DNA of 64,000 nt from positions 558,001 to 622,000 of the forward strand of contig CAWAEC010000007.1 in assembly GCA_963781155.1 (NCBI GenBank), given 5' to 3'. Source of the stretch: PALSA-693 sp963781155 (lineage in GTDB: Bacteria; Actinomycetota; Acidimicrobiia; Acidimicrobiales; Palsa-688). Made by a program: the position numbers and the translations under genes. Under the pieces are notes generated by a model that was not told the DNA's origin, ran no database searches, and saw only the letters and a list, made by a program, of their open reading frames with translations. Within the stretch, counting starts at the first letter, position 1. Each line of letters begins with the position of its first letter. This document shows positions 35,397-43,860 of the stretch, piece by piece.

Positions 35397-35533
35397 TACC
35401 CCACTCTCCCTGACTCGACCGATACGCCTCGTTGTCGTCTGAGGTCCCTGCCTTGTCGTCGCACACGACCTTGTAGTCGTACACGCCTCCGGACGCGGTG
35501 GCCCGCGACCGTCGAAAACATGATAAGGGTGTT

Positions 35534-35996
35534 TCACGCGGTGGTCAAGCTGCCGCCCGTCAACTCTGGCGGCATGTTGTGTATATAGGACCGCTCCTCA
35601 TAGCGGTCCTTGATGCGCCAGCCGCGCGGGGTCCGGACCAGCCGGTCCCGGTACCACAACCCGCAAAAGAAGACCTGGGTCTGGCTGTCGCCCCCGCCGA
35701 GAACCATCGGGTTGAAGCAGATCGTCCTGGCACCGGCCTCGTCGCCATCGAACTCCAGTACGGTGTTGCCGAGCATGTGCTGGTAGCTCGAGAAGGTGGG
35801 CATCGTGGATTCAAGGAACGCGCGGGTCTCGCGCACACCCCCCACGCGGGCCCCCCATCTCGGTATAGTCAATGACGGCGTCCTCCGTGAATACGTGCTC
35901 GAAGGCCTCCCAGTCGCGGGTATCGACAGCATGGCTGTAGCGGACGAGCAACTCCTGGATCTCGAGCCGGTCGGAGATCTCCTGCAGAGACAGCAC
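35534..35996 (-). CDS. SnoaL-like (NTF2-fold) protein, frameshift near 35850
   Basis: About 153 residues from GTG 35996, with GGGGAGG upstream. The N-terminal part has Ile-Gln-Glu-Leu-Leu-Val-Arg-Tyr-Ser-His-Ala-Val-Asp-Thr-Arg-Asp-Trp and Phe-Thr-Glu-Asp-Ala, the hallmark start of SnoaL-type NTF2 proteins. After a frame change near 35850 the protein continues with Arg-Ala-Phe-Leu-Glu-Ser-Thr-Met and Gly-Leu-Trp-Tyr-Arg-Asp, ending Trp-Arg-Ile-Lys-Asp-Arg-Tyr-Glu-Glu-Arg. Members are isomerases, dehydratases or accessory proteins in ring metabolism. It is next to the amidohydrolase on the same strand. Confidence 0.7.
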
Positions 35997-36106
35997 CTCA
36001 GCACCTCCCCATTCGAATGGCCTGCTGCCCAGTCTGGCGCGTTCAGGCCCGGGCCGTATCGCTGGTGGCGAGGCGCGTAAGCTCGCCAACCGTTAGGGGG
36101 TCGAAG

Positions 36107-36547
36107 ATGACTGATGTCGCCGGCGTCACCGTGTCACATCTCGGGATGTGCGTGAGCGACCTGGACCGGTCACTTCGCTTCTATTGCGACGGGTTGGGCT
36201 TCACGCGAGCGGAGCGTCACGCCATCGGAAACGAATTCGCGGACGCTTTGGAAGTTCCTCGTGACGTCGTACTCACCTCGCAGTTCATTCGGAGGGAGGG
36301 CCTGTCCATCGAGCTGTTGCGATTCGCCTCACCGGCTCTACACGGTCGGCCATCGGAATCTCGCAATCAGCTCGGTCTGACGCACCTCTCCTTCATGGTC
36401 GAGGATCTCGACCGTGTGGTTGACAGGCTGGTCGAATGCGGGGGTAGCCTTCTGCGAAGCACGATCACACACCAGGAGGGAATCCGCCTCCTGTTCATCG
36501 CCGACCCGGACGGCGTGCGGGTCGAGCTGATGCAAATGCTGTTGTAG
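36107..36547 (+). CDS. VOC-superfamily (glyoxalase/dioxygenase-like) protein
   Basis: 146 residues from ATG 36107. Two beta-alpha-beta-beta-beta units are visible: His-Leu-Gly-Met-Cys-Val-Ser-Asp-Leu-Asp-Arg-Ser-Leu-Arg-Phe-Tyr near residue 11 and Leu-Thr-His-Leu-Ser-Phe-Met-Val-Glu-Asp-Leu-Asp near 90. They end with Ile-Ala-Asp-Pro-Asp-Gly-Val-Arg-Val-Glu-Leu. His-11, His-90 and the last Glu are likely metal ligands. Members are lyases, epimerases or extradiol dioxygenases. It is followed 39 bp later by an SDR on the same strand. Confidence 0.82.
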   Translation: MTDVAGVTVSHLGMCVSDLDRSLRFYCDGLGFTRAERHAIGNEFADALEVPRDVVLTSQFIRREGLSIELLRFASPALHGRPSESRNQLGLTHLSFMVEDLDRVVDRLVECGGSLLRSTITHQEGIRLLFIADPDGVRVELMQMLL

Positions 36548-36586
36548 CCATCTCGAACGTCGCTGTAGCCGGATGAGGAGCGATTT

Positions 36587-37300
36587 ATGGCACTAGCACT
36601 GGTGACCGGGGCCGGTCGTGGCCTCGGCCGGGCGATCGCCGAGAGATTGGGGCGAGACGGATACTCGGTCGTCGCCGTCGATGTCGATGGTGAGTCCGCG
36701 GCCACCACCGCGGCAGGAGTTGGCGGTACCAGCTATCCCTGCGACGTGTCCGACCGCACAGCTGTTCGTCGGCTCGCCGAATCGGTCGGGCCGGTTGACG
36801 TGCTGGTCAACAACGCGGGGATTTGGGCCTACGGCTCGGTTATCGCAGCTGCGGACGAAGACATCGACCGGGTGCTGGCAGTCAATTTGATGGGCGTCCT
36901 CAACTGCTGCCGCGCCTTTCTCCCGCAGATGGAGTCCACTGGTCGGGGTGCCATCGTCAATCTCTCCTCGGTGGCCGCGCCGATGGCGGTTTCCGGAGTC
37001 GAGATCTACCCGGTGACCAAGGCCGCCATCGAGTTGCTGACCCGACAGCTGGCTCTCGAGTTCGGACCCAAGGGCATCCGTGTCAACTCCATCGGCCCCG
37101 GGTCGATGCTCACCGAGGGGTCGGCGCCCGCGTACGAGGGCGAGCGCAAAGCCCAACGGGCGGCCATGGTGCCGCTTCGCCGGGTTGGCACCCCGCAGGA
37201 TATCGCCGACGCCGTTGGCTTCCTGGTGTCGGAACAGGCCTCGTACATCACGGGCCAGATCCTTTATGTGGACGGTGGCATTTCGGCCGCCAGTCGTTGA
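36587..37300 (+). CDS. Short-chain dehydrogenase/reductase
   Basis: 237 residues with canonical SDR motifs: Thr-Gly-Ala-Gly-Arg-Gly-Leu-Gly at residue 7, Val-Asn-Asn-Ala-Gly, Asn-Leu-Ser-Ser and the active-site Tyr-Pro-Val-Thr-Lys. Asp in Ala-Val-Asp-Val-Asp points to NAD(H). The C-terminal Tyr-Ile-Thr-Gly-Gln-Ile-Leu-Tyr-Val-Asp-Gly-Gly is typical of 3-oxoacyl-ACP reductase-like members. ATG 36587 is preceded by GAGGAG. It converges with the acyl-CoA dehydrogenase ending at 37311. Confidence 0.88.
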   Translation: MALALVTGAGRGLGRAIAERLGRDGYSVVAVDVDGESAATTAAGVGGTSYPCDVSDRTAVRRLAESVGPVDVLVNNAGIWAYGSVIAAADEDIDRVLAVNLMGVLNCCRAFLPQMESTGRGAIVNLSSVAAPMAVSGVEIYPVTKAAIELLTRQLALEFGPKGIRVNSIGPGSMLTEGSAPAYEGERKAQRAAMVPLRRVGTPQDIADAVGFLVSEQASYITGQILYVDGGISAASR

Positions 37301-37310
37301 ACCGGCGCCG

Positions 37311-38444
37311 TTAGCTACGCGGCAGGCCCAGTACACGCTGCGCGAGGAGATTCCGCTGGATCTGGGCGCTGCCGCCGTACACGCTGATAGGCCGCGATTG
37401 CAGGTAATCGTGGAGGCGTTCCGGCGCATCGCCGGTAAGAGCGGCCGCCCCGGCCAGATCCATACCCAGATGCTGGAGGTATTGCTCCGCCTGCGTCCAG
37501 AGCTGTTTGGACACCGACGCTTCCGGCCCGGGCAAATGACCCGACACTCTCTTCGAAAGCTGCTCGATCACATTGAGGCGCTGGGCTTCGCCGTACACGT
37601 ACGCCTGTGCCAGGGCCTGGCGGACCTGGCGATCGTCGAGCCGGCCCGCTCTGGCGGCCGCGCGCTCAACCTGATGAAGGTTCCGCCGGAAGGCGGCGAC
37701 GGTACCCACATCGCCGGGACCGCGCTCGTAAGAGACAGTCGTCATGGCCACCCGCCAGCCGTCGCCCTCTTCGCCGAGCCGGTTCTCGATCGGCACCTCC
37801 ACGCCGTCCCAGAAGACCTCCGCCGTCTCGGGGTCGCCGTCAGCGAGCACAATGGGGCGGGCCTCGACGCCAGGCGAGTCCATGGACACCAGCAGGCACG
37901 TGATGCCCTTGTGTTTGGCCACATCGGGGTTGGTCCGCACCAGCAGGATGCACCAGTCGGAGTAGATGGCGCCACTGCTCCACATCTTTTGTCCCTGCAC
38001 CACGTAGCGGTCGCCCACCAGTTCAGCGCGGGTTCGCAGCGACGCCAGATCAGAGCCGGCCTCGGGCTCGGAGAAGCCCTGGCACCACCGCACCTCTCCG
38101 TTGAGAAGGGAAGGAAGGAACCTCCGCTTTTGCTCCTCGTTGGCGTACGTGAAGATCGCCCGCCCGATATAGCCGACAGCTGGCACCGGCGGGGCGTCGG
38201 CGTTGCCCGTCTCGTCGTTGAGGATCGCTTCGTAAACCGGGCTCAGGTCCTGGCCACCATATTCTTTTGGCCACGACATGCCCATGTAGCCTGCGGCGTA
38301 CAGCTTGCGGTGCCAGGCCCGGTACATACGGTCGTGCTCCGCGTGATCGCCTATCTCCCGCCACCCCTCGGGAACGTTCTCGGCCAGCCACGACCGGAGC
38401 CGGGCTCGGAAATCGGCTTCTTCGGGCGTATCGCGGTAGTCCAT
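37311..38444 (-). CDS. Acyl-CoA dehydrogenase (FadE-like, actinobacterial steroid/branched-chain type)
   Basis: 377 residues. It starts with Pro-Glu-Glu-Ala-Asp-Phe-Arg-Ala-Arg-Leu-Arg-Ser-Trp-Leu and has Gly-Gln-Lys-Met-Trp-Ser-Ser-Gly-Ala, the FAD-binding segment typical of one subunit class of actinobacterial heteromeric dehydrogenases. Near the end the sequence is Tyr-Gly-Gly-Ser-Ala-Gln-Ile-Gln-Arg-Asn, so the Glu of the common Tyr-Glu-Gly-Thr catalytic motif is absent, as in FadE subunits with a different catalytic Glu position. It probably makes a 2-enoyl-CoA. It is divergent from the second acyl-CoA dehydrogenase at 38592, so the two may form a heteromer. Confidence 0.85.
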   Translation of the reverse strand: MDYRDTPEEADFRARLRSWLAENVPEGWREIGDHAEHDRMYRAWHRKLYAAGYMGMSWPKEYGGQDLSPVYEAILNDETGNADAPPVPAVGYIGRAIFTYANEEQKRRFLPSLLNGEVRWCQGFSEPEAGSDLASLRTRAELVGDRYVVQGQKMWSSGAIYSDWCILLVRTNPDVAKHKGITCLLVSMDSPGVEARPIVLADGDPETAEVFWDGVEVPIENRLGEEGDGWRVAMTTVSYERGPGDVGTVAAFRRNLHQVERAAARAGRLDDRQVRQALAQAYVYGEAQRLNVIEQLSKRVSGHLPGPEASVSKQLWTQAEQYLQHLGMDLAGAAALTGDAPERLHDYLQSRPISVYGGSAQIQRNLLAQRVLGLPRS

Positions 38445-38591
38445 GCACCCTCCCTGGTCCGGCCGGACGAGAGACTGTCCAACCGTTTCGCAGCACTCAC
38501 TACACTAGCGGCCGTGCACCGGCGAGAGTAGGGGGAACGAGTGCACCGACCCGAAGAGAATTGTCGAGTCCCGGCCCGGGAGGCATGAACA

Positions 38592-39647
38592 ATGCTGGCG
38601 TTGCTGACAGAAGAACAGGAAATGCTCAAGCAGACGGCCGAGCAGATGGCCGTGTCCGCCAGTCTGCTCGCTCCGTCGGACTTGCCGACGGTGGACCGGG
38701 GCAAGGCGTGGGCTGCGGTATCCGACGCCGGTCTTCTGGCCCTCCGGTCAAGGGACGAGCAAGGGTCCCCCACGGCCTCAGGCGTGGAGGTGATGCTTGT
38801 CTGCGAAGCGTTTGGCGCCGCGTTAGCCCCCGTCCCGTATCTGAGTGGCATCCTTGCCTCCGAGTTGATGTACCGGGCTGGAGCTCCTGACTCGTGGCTC
38901 GAGGAGGTCACGTCAGGCCACACCCGCTATGGCCTTCTTCTTTCTCCTGACCTGTCCAGACTGGCGCGCATCGAAGACGCCGAGGGCGCGATCGCGTTCG
39001 ACGTCGACAGCGCGTCCTACGCGCTCGCGTTGACCGGGGCTGACGAAAGCCCGAATCTGGCGCGGCTGAGCCTCGGGCCCGGCTTTGCATCCGTCTCCGC
39101 GGCGGATCTGACCCGCGACCTCAGGCGGGTGGATCGCTCCGGGCAGCTCAGCCACGACCGCGGCGGCAACGGGATCACTGGCGAAGATCGGGACAGGTGG
39201 CTGGCCCTGGCGCTGGTCGCGACTTCCGCCGATCTGATCGGTGTGATGTCGTCGGCACTGCGTAAGGCGGTCGACTATGCCAAGGAACGGGTGCAGTACG
39301 ACGTAAAGATCGGGTCCTTCCAGGCCATCCAGCACATGTGCGCGGACGCGTTGGTGCAAGTAGAGGCGTCGTCGAGTTGTACGAAGTACGCAGCCTGGGC
39401 CGTCGACGCCGCGGATTACCGGGAGGCGTTGCTCGCCGCCCGGGTGGCCAAGGCCTACTCGTCGTCGGTTGCCAGGGACGTGACGGAGACGGTCATGCAG
39501 GTCTTCGGCGGGATCGGCCAGACGTGGGAGCACATTGCCCATTTCCACACCCGGCGAGCCCTTACCGACCGTGCCCTCTTCGGAGACGAGTCCCACCATC
39601 TGCTGCGAATCGCAGATGACCGCTTGGCGCCTTACGAAGGTCCCTGA
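38592..39647 (+). CDS. Acyl-CoA dehydrogenase-family protein, second subunit type
   Basis: 351 residues. The N-terminal domain is short and diverged (Leu-Leu-Thr-Glu-Glu-Gln-Glu-Met-Leu). The C-terminal helical domain is recognisable: Arg-Val-Gln-Tyr-Asp-Val-Lys-Ile-Gly-Ser-Phe-Gln-Ala-Ile-Gln-His and Val-Phe-Gly-Gly-Ile-Gly-Gln-Thr-Trp-Glu-His. This pattern is that of the smaller partner in actinobacterial alpha2-beta2 acyl-CoA dehydrogenases that oxidise steroid side chains. The partner is probably the divergently encoded 37311-38444 protein. An alpha/beta hydrolase gene follows 19 bp downstream. Confidence 0.82.
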   Translation: MLALLTEEQEMLKQTAEQMAVSASLLAPSDLPTVDRGKAWAAVSDAGLLALRSRDEQGSPTASGVEVMLVCEAFGAALAPVPYLSGILASELMYRAGAPDSWLEEVTSGHTRYGLLLSPDLSRLARIEDAEGAIAFDVDSASYALALTGADESPNLARLSLGPGFASVSAADLTRDLRRVDRSGQLSHDRGGNGITGEDRDRWLALALVATSADLIGVMSSALRKAVDYAKERVQYDVKIGSFQAIQHMCADALVQVEASSSCTKYAAWAVDAADYREALLAARVAKAYSSSVARDVTETVMQVFGGIGQTWEHIAHFHTRRALTDRALFGDESHHLLRIADDRLAPYEGP

Positions 39648-39666
39648 GGCTGGTTAGCGTTCAGGA

Positions 39667-40608
39667 GTGCCTCCCGCTCGGTCGAACGACGCCGTTGCAG
39701 CAACGGCACCGCAGTGGTTCCGCGACGCCCTGGCCGCGCCGCGGGAGCAGCGGTTCACAACGGTCGACGGATGCCGGGTTGGCTATTGGCGGTGGGGGCG
39801 GCCGGGACGAGCCGGCCTGCTGCTGGTCCACGGCGGGGGAGCTCACGGCCACTGGTGGGATCACGTGGCTCCGTTCCTCGTCACGCCCGACCGTTGTGTC
39901 GTCGCCATCGACTTATCCGGCCACGGCGACAGCGGGCACCGCGACGTCTATAGTCTCGATGGTTGGGCTGCGGAGATGCTCGCAGTGGCGGACCACGCGG
40001 GGATGGGGGCTCGTCCAGTGCTAGCCGGGCACAGCCTCGGCGGATGGGCAACGGTCGTGGCGGCGGCCGACCATCCTGAGGCCGTCGGTGGTCTGATCCT
40101 CCTGGACTGTCGCATCATCGACCCGGAACCGGGCCAGCCGGGCGCGCCCGAAGACCGGAAGCCGTCTCGGCCGCCCCGCGTGTACGCCACCCTTGAGGAG
40201 GTGTTCCAGCGCTACCGTCCGGAACCGGCCCAGGAGGACAACCTGCAGTTCGTGATCGATCACCTGGCCGCGATGTCCGTAAAGAGGGAGACGGGCGGGT
40301 GGGCGTGGAAGTTCGACCCCACCGCCATTTACCAGCGCCGGCCCGGACCCGAAGCGTTGGGGCGAGTCAGGTGCCCCGTCACGATCATCAGGGGGGAACG
40401 CGGCCTGGTGACCACAACGATCACCGAGCAGATGTCCCGGGCACTCGGCGAGCGGGCCCCGGTGATAGATATCCCGCTGGCCGGTCATCACCTGATGCTC
40501 GACCATCCACTGGAGGTTGTCACCGCCCTTCGGGCGGCCCTGGCTCATTGGGCCGTCCTGCCTGGTGCGACCGAGGATCGGCCTCGCACGGCAGAAGTGA
40601 TTCGCTAA
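39667..40608 (+). CDS. Alpha/beta-fold hydrolase
   Basis: 313 residues from GTG 39667. The oxyanion-hole segment Leu-Val-His-Gly-Gly-Gly-Ala-His is near residue 57. The nucleophile elbow Ala-Gly-His-Ser-Leu-Gly-Gly-Trp is near 118 and the catalytic His is in Ala-Gly-His-His-Leu-Met-Leu-Asp-His-Pro near the end. Esterase, lactonase, C-C bond hydrolase or epoxide hydrolase activity is possible. It follows the acyl-CoA dehydrogenase by 19 bp, so it is probably co-transcribed. Its stop overlaps that of the converging cupin gene. Confidence 0.85.
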   Translation: MPPARSNDAVAATAPQWFRDALAAPREQRFTTVDGCRVGYWRWGRPGRAGLLLVHGGGAHGHWWDHVAPFLVTPDRCVVAIDLSGHGDSGHRDVYSLDGWAAEMLAVADHAGMGARPVLAGHSLGGWATVVAAADHPEAVGGLILLDCRIIDPEPGQPGAPEDRKPSRPPRVYATLEEVFQRYRPEPAQEDNLQFVIDHLAAMSVKRETGGWAWKFDPTAIYQRRPGPEALGRVRCPVTIIRGERGLVTTTITEQMSRALGERAPVIDIPLAGHHLMLDHPLEVVTALRAALAHWAVLPGATEDRPRTAEVIR

Positions 40609-41066
40609 GGGACTTCGGGTTCCAATGCTGGATCGCTGGTCGCGTCAGGCGGATCGGGCCGAAACGTCGGCGAAGCGGCCATGACGCCACGCTGCTCGAG
40701 CAGCGCCGCGAATTTCCCGGGGTTCGTCGGGACGGGCGTCGGGTCGCCGGCGTAAAACTCGAGCAACTCCGTGCCTTCGGCGCCGGCGATGAGCGGACCA
40801 AACGCTGCGCCCTGCTCCAGGACAACCAGCGTCCCCTCGACGCATTCGACATCCCCGATTGTGACCGTACCCTTGAGGACGAAGACGGCATGGTCGCTGG
40901 CATGCCCGTGTTCCTCGATGATCATGCCGGGGTCGTATCGACAATGGAAGAAGTCCCGAGACGGGGTCTGTTCGAGGAAGCGCAGGTGAGCGGCTACCCG
41001 GCGAGGCCCGTGCATCTGCGCCTTCACCTCGACGGCGGGAACGTCTGAGACGCGGACGATCTTCAA
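40605..41066 (-). CDS. Cupin-domain protein
   Basis: 153 residues. A small beta-barrel cupin is suggested by His-Cys-Arg-Tyr-Asp-Pro-Gly-Met-Ile-Ile-Glu-Glu-His-Gly-His near residue 42, then Asp-His-Ala-Val-Phe-Val-Leu-Lys-Gly, where the His residues would bind a metal. Val-Glu-Cys-Val-Glu-Gly-Thr-Leu and Gly-Ala-Ala-Phe-Gly-Pro follow. The C-terminal 40 residues are Pro/Ala-rich and outside the barrel. Substrate unknown. It is divergent from the amidohydrolase at 41273. Confidence 0.75.
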   Translation of the reverse strand: MKIVRVSDVPAVEVKAQMHGPRRVAAHLRFLEQTPSRDFFHCRYDPGMIIEEHGHASDHAVFVLKGTVTIGDVECVEGTLVVLEQGAAFGPLIAGAEGTELLEFYAGDPTPVPTNPGKFAALLEQRGVMAASPTFRPDPPDATSDPALEPEVP

Positions 41067-41115
41067 CTCAACAGCCGCATGGTGTGCAGAAGGAGACCAT
41101 ATATGTCGTAGTGCT

Positions 41116-41162
41116 TAGCAGTATCACGCCGGGTAGACACGGCTGTCAAGTACTGCTAGCGT
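41116..41162 (+). promoter_or_regulatory. Putative promoter with overlapping inverted repeat upstream of the amidohydrolase
   Basis: TAGACA at 41134-41139 and TAGCGT at 41157-41162 are spaced by 17 bases, close to the -35/-10 pattern. An 8-bp inverted repeat, TAGCAGTA (41116-41123) and TACTGCTA (41151-41158), overlaps the -10 region, so a repressor could block it. The start codon at 41273 is about 110 bases downstream. Confidence 0.45.
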
Positions 41163-41272
41163 AGGCGGCATGATGACCGCAGGGACCCGGTCCTGCCGCG
41201 GCTCGGCGGTGGCCAGGGGAGGGACCGCCGGGGAACGCCCGTTCCGGCTGTTTCTCTAGGAAGGGAGTAGCC

Positions 41273-42499
41273 ATGTTGGAGCTACCGCGCATCATCTCGG
41301 TGGATGATCACGTGGTCGAGCCGCCCGATCTGTGGCAGTCGCGCCTGCCGGCCCGCTTCCGGGACCGCGGCCCTCGTATCGAGCGCAAGAAGATTCGTTT
41401 TGCGGGCGACGGCAAGGGTGGCGGAGGATCGAGCATCGGCTGGATCGAGGATGCTGCCGACGGTGATTGGTGCGATATCTGGTATTACGACGATCTGGTC
41501 TCGCCGTTCATGATGCTCTCGGCCGCAGTCGGGTTCGAAGAGGTTGGATTCTCCGTGACGACCTTCGACGAGATCCGGAAAGGGGCCTGGGACCAGGCGT
41601 CGCGGCTCGCTGACATGGACGCGAACCACACCGATGCGTCCGTCTGCTTCCCCAATACCCTGCCGCGGTTTTGTGGACAGGCCTTCTACGAGCGTGAGGA
41701 CAAGGAGCTCGCACTTCTCTGCGTCCAGGCGTACAACGACTGGATGATCGACGAGTGGTCCGCCGGCGCCGCCAGGGGTCGCCTCATCCCTCTCACCATG
41801 GTGCCGCTGTGGGACGCCGAACTTGCCGCGACGGAGATTCGCCGTTGCGCTGGAAAGGGATCGTTTGCCGTCACCTTCCCTGAGAACCCTCACCCTCTCG
41901 GTTTGCCATCCATCCACGACAAGGACCGATTCTGGGATCCTTTCTTCACAGCCTGTCAGGAGACCGAAACCGTCGTGTGCATGCATATCGGGTCGTCGTC
42001 GAAGATGCCCTCGACGTCGCCGGATGCGCCTTTTATCATCTCGTCCACACTGACCTTCCAGAACGCCATGGGGTCACTATGCGATTATCTTTTCTCAGGC
42101 ACCCTGGTCCGGTTTCCCGAGTTGGTCATTGCCTATTCGGAGGGGCAGGTGGGGTGGATGCCGTACATCCTGGAGAGGGCAGACAAGTTGTGGGAGGAGC
42201 GCTCGGACAACACGTTCGGGACGTCGCTTCCCGAACCTCCGTCGAGCTACGTCCCGGGGCGGGTCTATGGGTGCATCTTCGATGACCAGACCGGGCTGCG
42301 GAATCGGGACGTGATTGGTATGGACCAGATTTGTTTCGAGACCGATTATCCCCATGCCGACTCCACCTTCCCGCACTCCAAGGAAACGCTGGGGAAGATC
42401 GCCGAGGAAGCTGGACTCAACCAGGAGGAGGTCTACAAGCTGGCCCGGGGCAACGCCATCAAGGCCTTTGGGCTGGAGCGGTTCGGCATTACGGACTGA
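41273..42499 (+). CDS. Amidohydrolase-2 family metal-dependent hydrolase/decarboxylase
   Basis: 408 residues, intact. ATG 41273 has GAAGGGAG upstream. The metal site starts Ser-Val-Asp-Asp-His-Val-Val-Glu-Pro-Pro-Asp (residue 9 on), and a central Trp-Met-Ile-Asp-Glu-Trp plus Met-His-Ile-Gly-Ser-Ser-Ser follow. The end has Glu-Thr-Asp-Tyr-Pro-His-Ala-Asp-Ser-Thr-Phe-Pro-His-Ser, the active-site acid segment. It is the intact version of the broken gene at 34161 and more distantly related to those at 1 and 8670. A CaiB/BaiF gene follows on the same strand after 95 bp, which suggests joint catabolism. Confidence 0.88.
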   Translation: MLELPRIISVDDHVVEPPDLWQSRLPARFRDRGPRIERKKIRFAGDGKGGGGSSIGWIEDAADGDWCDIWYYDDLVSPFMMLSAAVGFEEVGFSVTTFDEIRKGAWDQASRLADMDANHTDASVCFPNTLPRFCGQAFYEREDKELALLCVQAYNDWMIDEWSAGAARGRLIPLTMVPLWDAELAATEIRRCAGKGSFAVTFPENPHPLGLPSIHDKDRFWDPFFTACQETETVVCMHIGSSSKMPSTSPDAPFIISSTLTFQNAMGSLCDYLFSGTLVRFPELVIAYSEGQVGWMPYILERADKLWEERSDNTFGTSLPEPPSSYVPGRVYGCIFDDQTGLRNRDVIGMDQICFETDYPHADSTFPHSKETLGKIAEEAGLNQEEVYKLARGNAIKAFGLERFGITD

Positions 42500-42594
42500 C
42501 AGGAAGGGAGGTGCGCTGCCGGCGCGATGGTCGGTCTGCCGCGAGTTGAAGATGCGTCCGGGGACCTGGTCACCGGGGTGCAGAAGGAGTAATC

Positions 42595-43791
42595 GTGTTC
42601 GAAGGGGTACGAGTCCTCGAAGTGGGGACCTGGATAATGGTCCCGGCCGCCGCTGTGCTCCTGGCCGACTTCGGGGCCGACGTGGTCAAAGTGGAGCACC
42701 CCGCCGGGGGCGACCCGGCCCGGGGCCTGGTCAGCGGCGGTGTGAGTCCCATGCAGGGCGCGATCAACCTCATGACCGAACAGGTCAATCGAGGTAAACG
42801 GTCGATCGCCCTGGACATCTCGAGCGCAGCCGGCCGTGAGGTCTTGTACGAACTGGCGAGCAGGTCGGACGTGTTCCTCACCAGCTTCTTGCCAGGCGCG
42901 AGACGCAACCTCCGAATTGATGTCGAAGACATTCGGGCCGTCAACCCGTCGGTCGTGTACGCCAAGGCGGATGCTGTCGGTCCAGCCGGTCCCGAGGCGG
43001 GAAAGCCCGGTTATGACGCTGCCGTCTTCTTCGGTCGGGGGGGAATCCTCAACTCCTTTACCCGAACCGGGGAGGCCCTGGTGCAGCCCAGGCCCGGTTT
43101 CGGAGACAAGACGGCATCCCTTTCGATCGCGTTCGGCATTGCGTCGGCCCTGTACCGTCGGGAGAAGACAGGCGTCCCGGCTGTGGTCGACGTGTCGCTG
43201 TTGGGGAGCGCCATGTGGGTTGCCTCGTCCGACATCGTGTACTCAGTTGCCGGCGGGTCGGACTTCTCCCGCCGCGAGCGCGCTGCCACCAATCCGATTG
43301 CGAATCACTATGCGACCGCGGACGGGCGATGGATCATGCTGTCGATGCTTGAGTCTCAGAGGTGGTGGGCGCCTTTTTGCCGAGCGATCGGCCACGAGGA
43401 GCTGGTCGAGGATCCTCGTTTCGCCGACTCGGCCGCCCGTGCTCGCCACTCGGCCGTGTGCCGGGCCCTCCTGGCGGAGATATTCGGGACCGCCTCACTC
43501 GAGGCGTGGAGAGCAAGGTTGGCATCGCTCGCCGCGCCCTGGGAAGTCGTCTCCGACTCCGCCGAGGTGGGATCCGATCCCCAGGCCGTTGCGAATGGCT
43601 ACATCGCAACGGTCGACCATCCTCTGGGTGAGCGGGTGCGTGTCGTTCGTGCCCCGGTGACATTTGACAGCGATCAGGCGGACCTTCGTCCGGCACCGGA
43701 GTTCGGCCAGCAGACCGAGGAGGTCCTGCTCGAACTGGGGCACTCCTGGGAAGACATCGCCCGCCTGAAAGAGTCAGGCGCCGTGCCCTGA
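42595..43791 (+). CDS. CaiB/BaiF family CoA-transferase with catalytic Asp
   Basis: 398 residues, intact. GTG 42595 follows AAGGAG. The start Val-Arg-Val-Leu-Glu-Val-Gly-Thr-Trp and Leu-Ala-Asp-Phe-Gly-Ala-Asp-Val-Val-Lys-Val-Glu-His are typical. The catalytic acid is in Gly-Tyr-Asp-Ala-Ala-Val-Phe-Phe (about residue 140), and Gly-Asp-Lys-Thr-Ala-Ser-Leu follows as in classical members. It should transfer CoA between an acyl-CoA and a free acid. It is the only one of the three family members here with the standard Gly-Tyr-Asp. Confidence 0.9.
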   Translation: MFEGVRVLEVGTWIMVPAAAVLLADFGADVVKVEHPAGGDPARGLVSGGVSPMQGAINLMTEQVNRGKRSIALDISSAAGREVLYELASRSDVFLTSFLPGARRNLRIDVEDIRAVNPSVVYAKADAVGPAGPEAGKPGYDAAVFFGRGGILNSFTRTGEALVQPRPGFGDKTASLSIAFGIASALYRREKTGVPAVVDVSLLGSAMWVASSDIVYSVAGGSDFSRRERAATNPIANHYATADGRWIMLSMLESQRWWAPFCRAIGHEELVEDPRFADSAARARHSAVCRALLAEIFGTASLEAWRARLASLAAPWEVVSDSAEVGSDPQAVANGYIATVDHPLGERVRVVRAPVTFDSDQADLRPAPEFGQQTEEVLLELGHSWEDIARLKESGAVP

Positions 43792-43860
43792 GACGGCCGC
43801 CCTACACGCACCGATGGAACGAGATGCAGGGGCCGGCGTCGCGATGACGGACCAGCCGGC

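Noticed and set aside
37080..38531. 483-codon plus-strand frame
   Set aside because: Antisense to the acyl-CoA dehydrogenase at 37311-38444; no recognisable motif.
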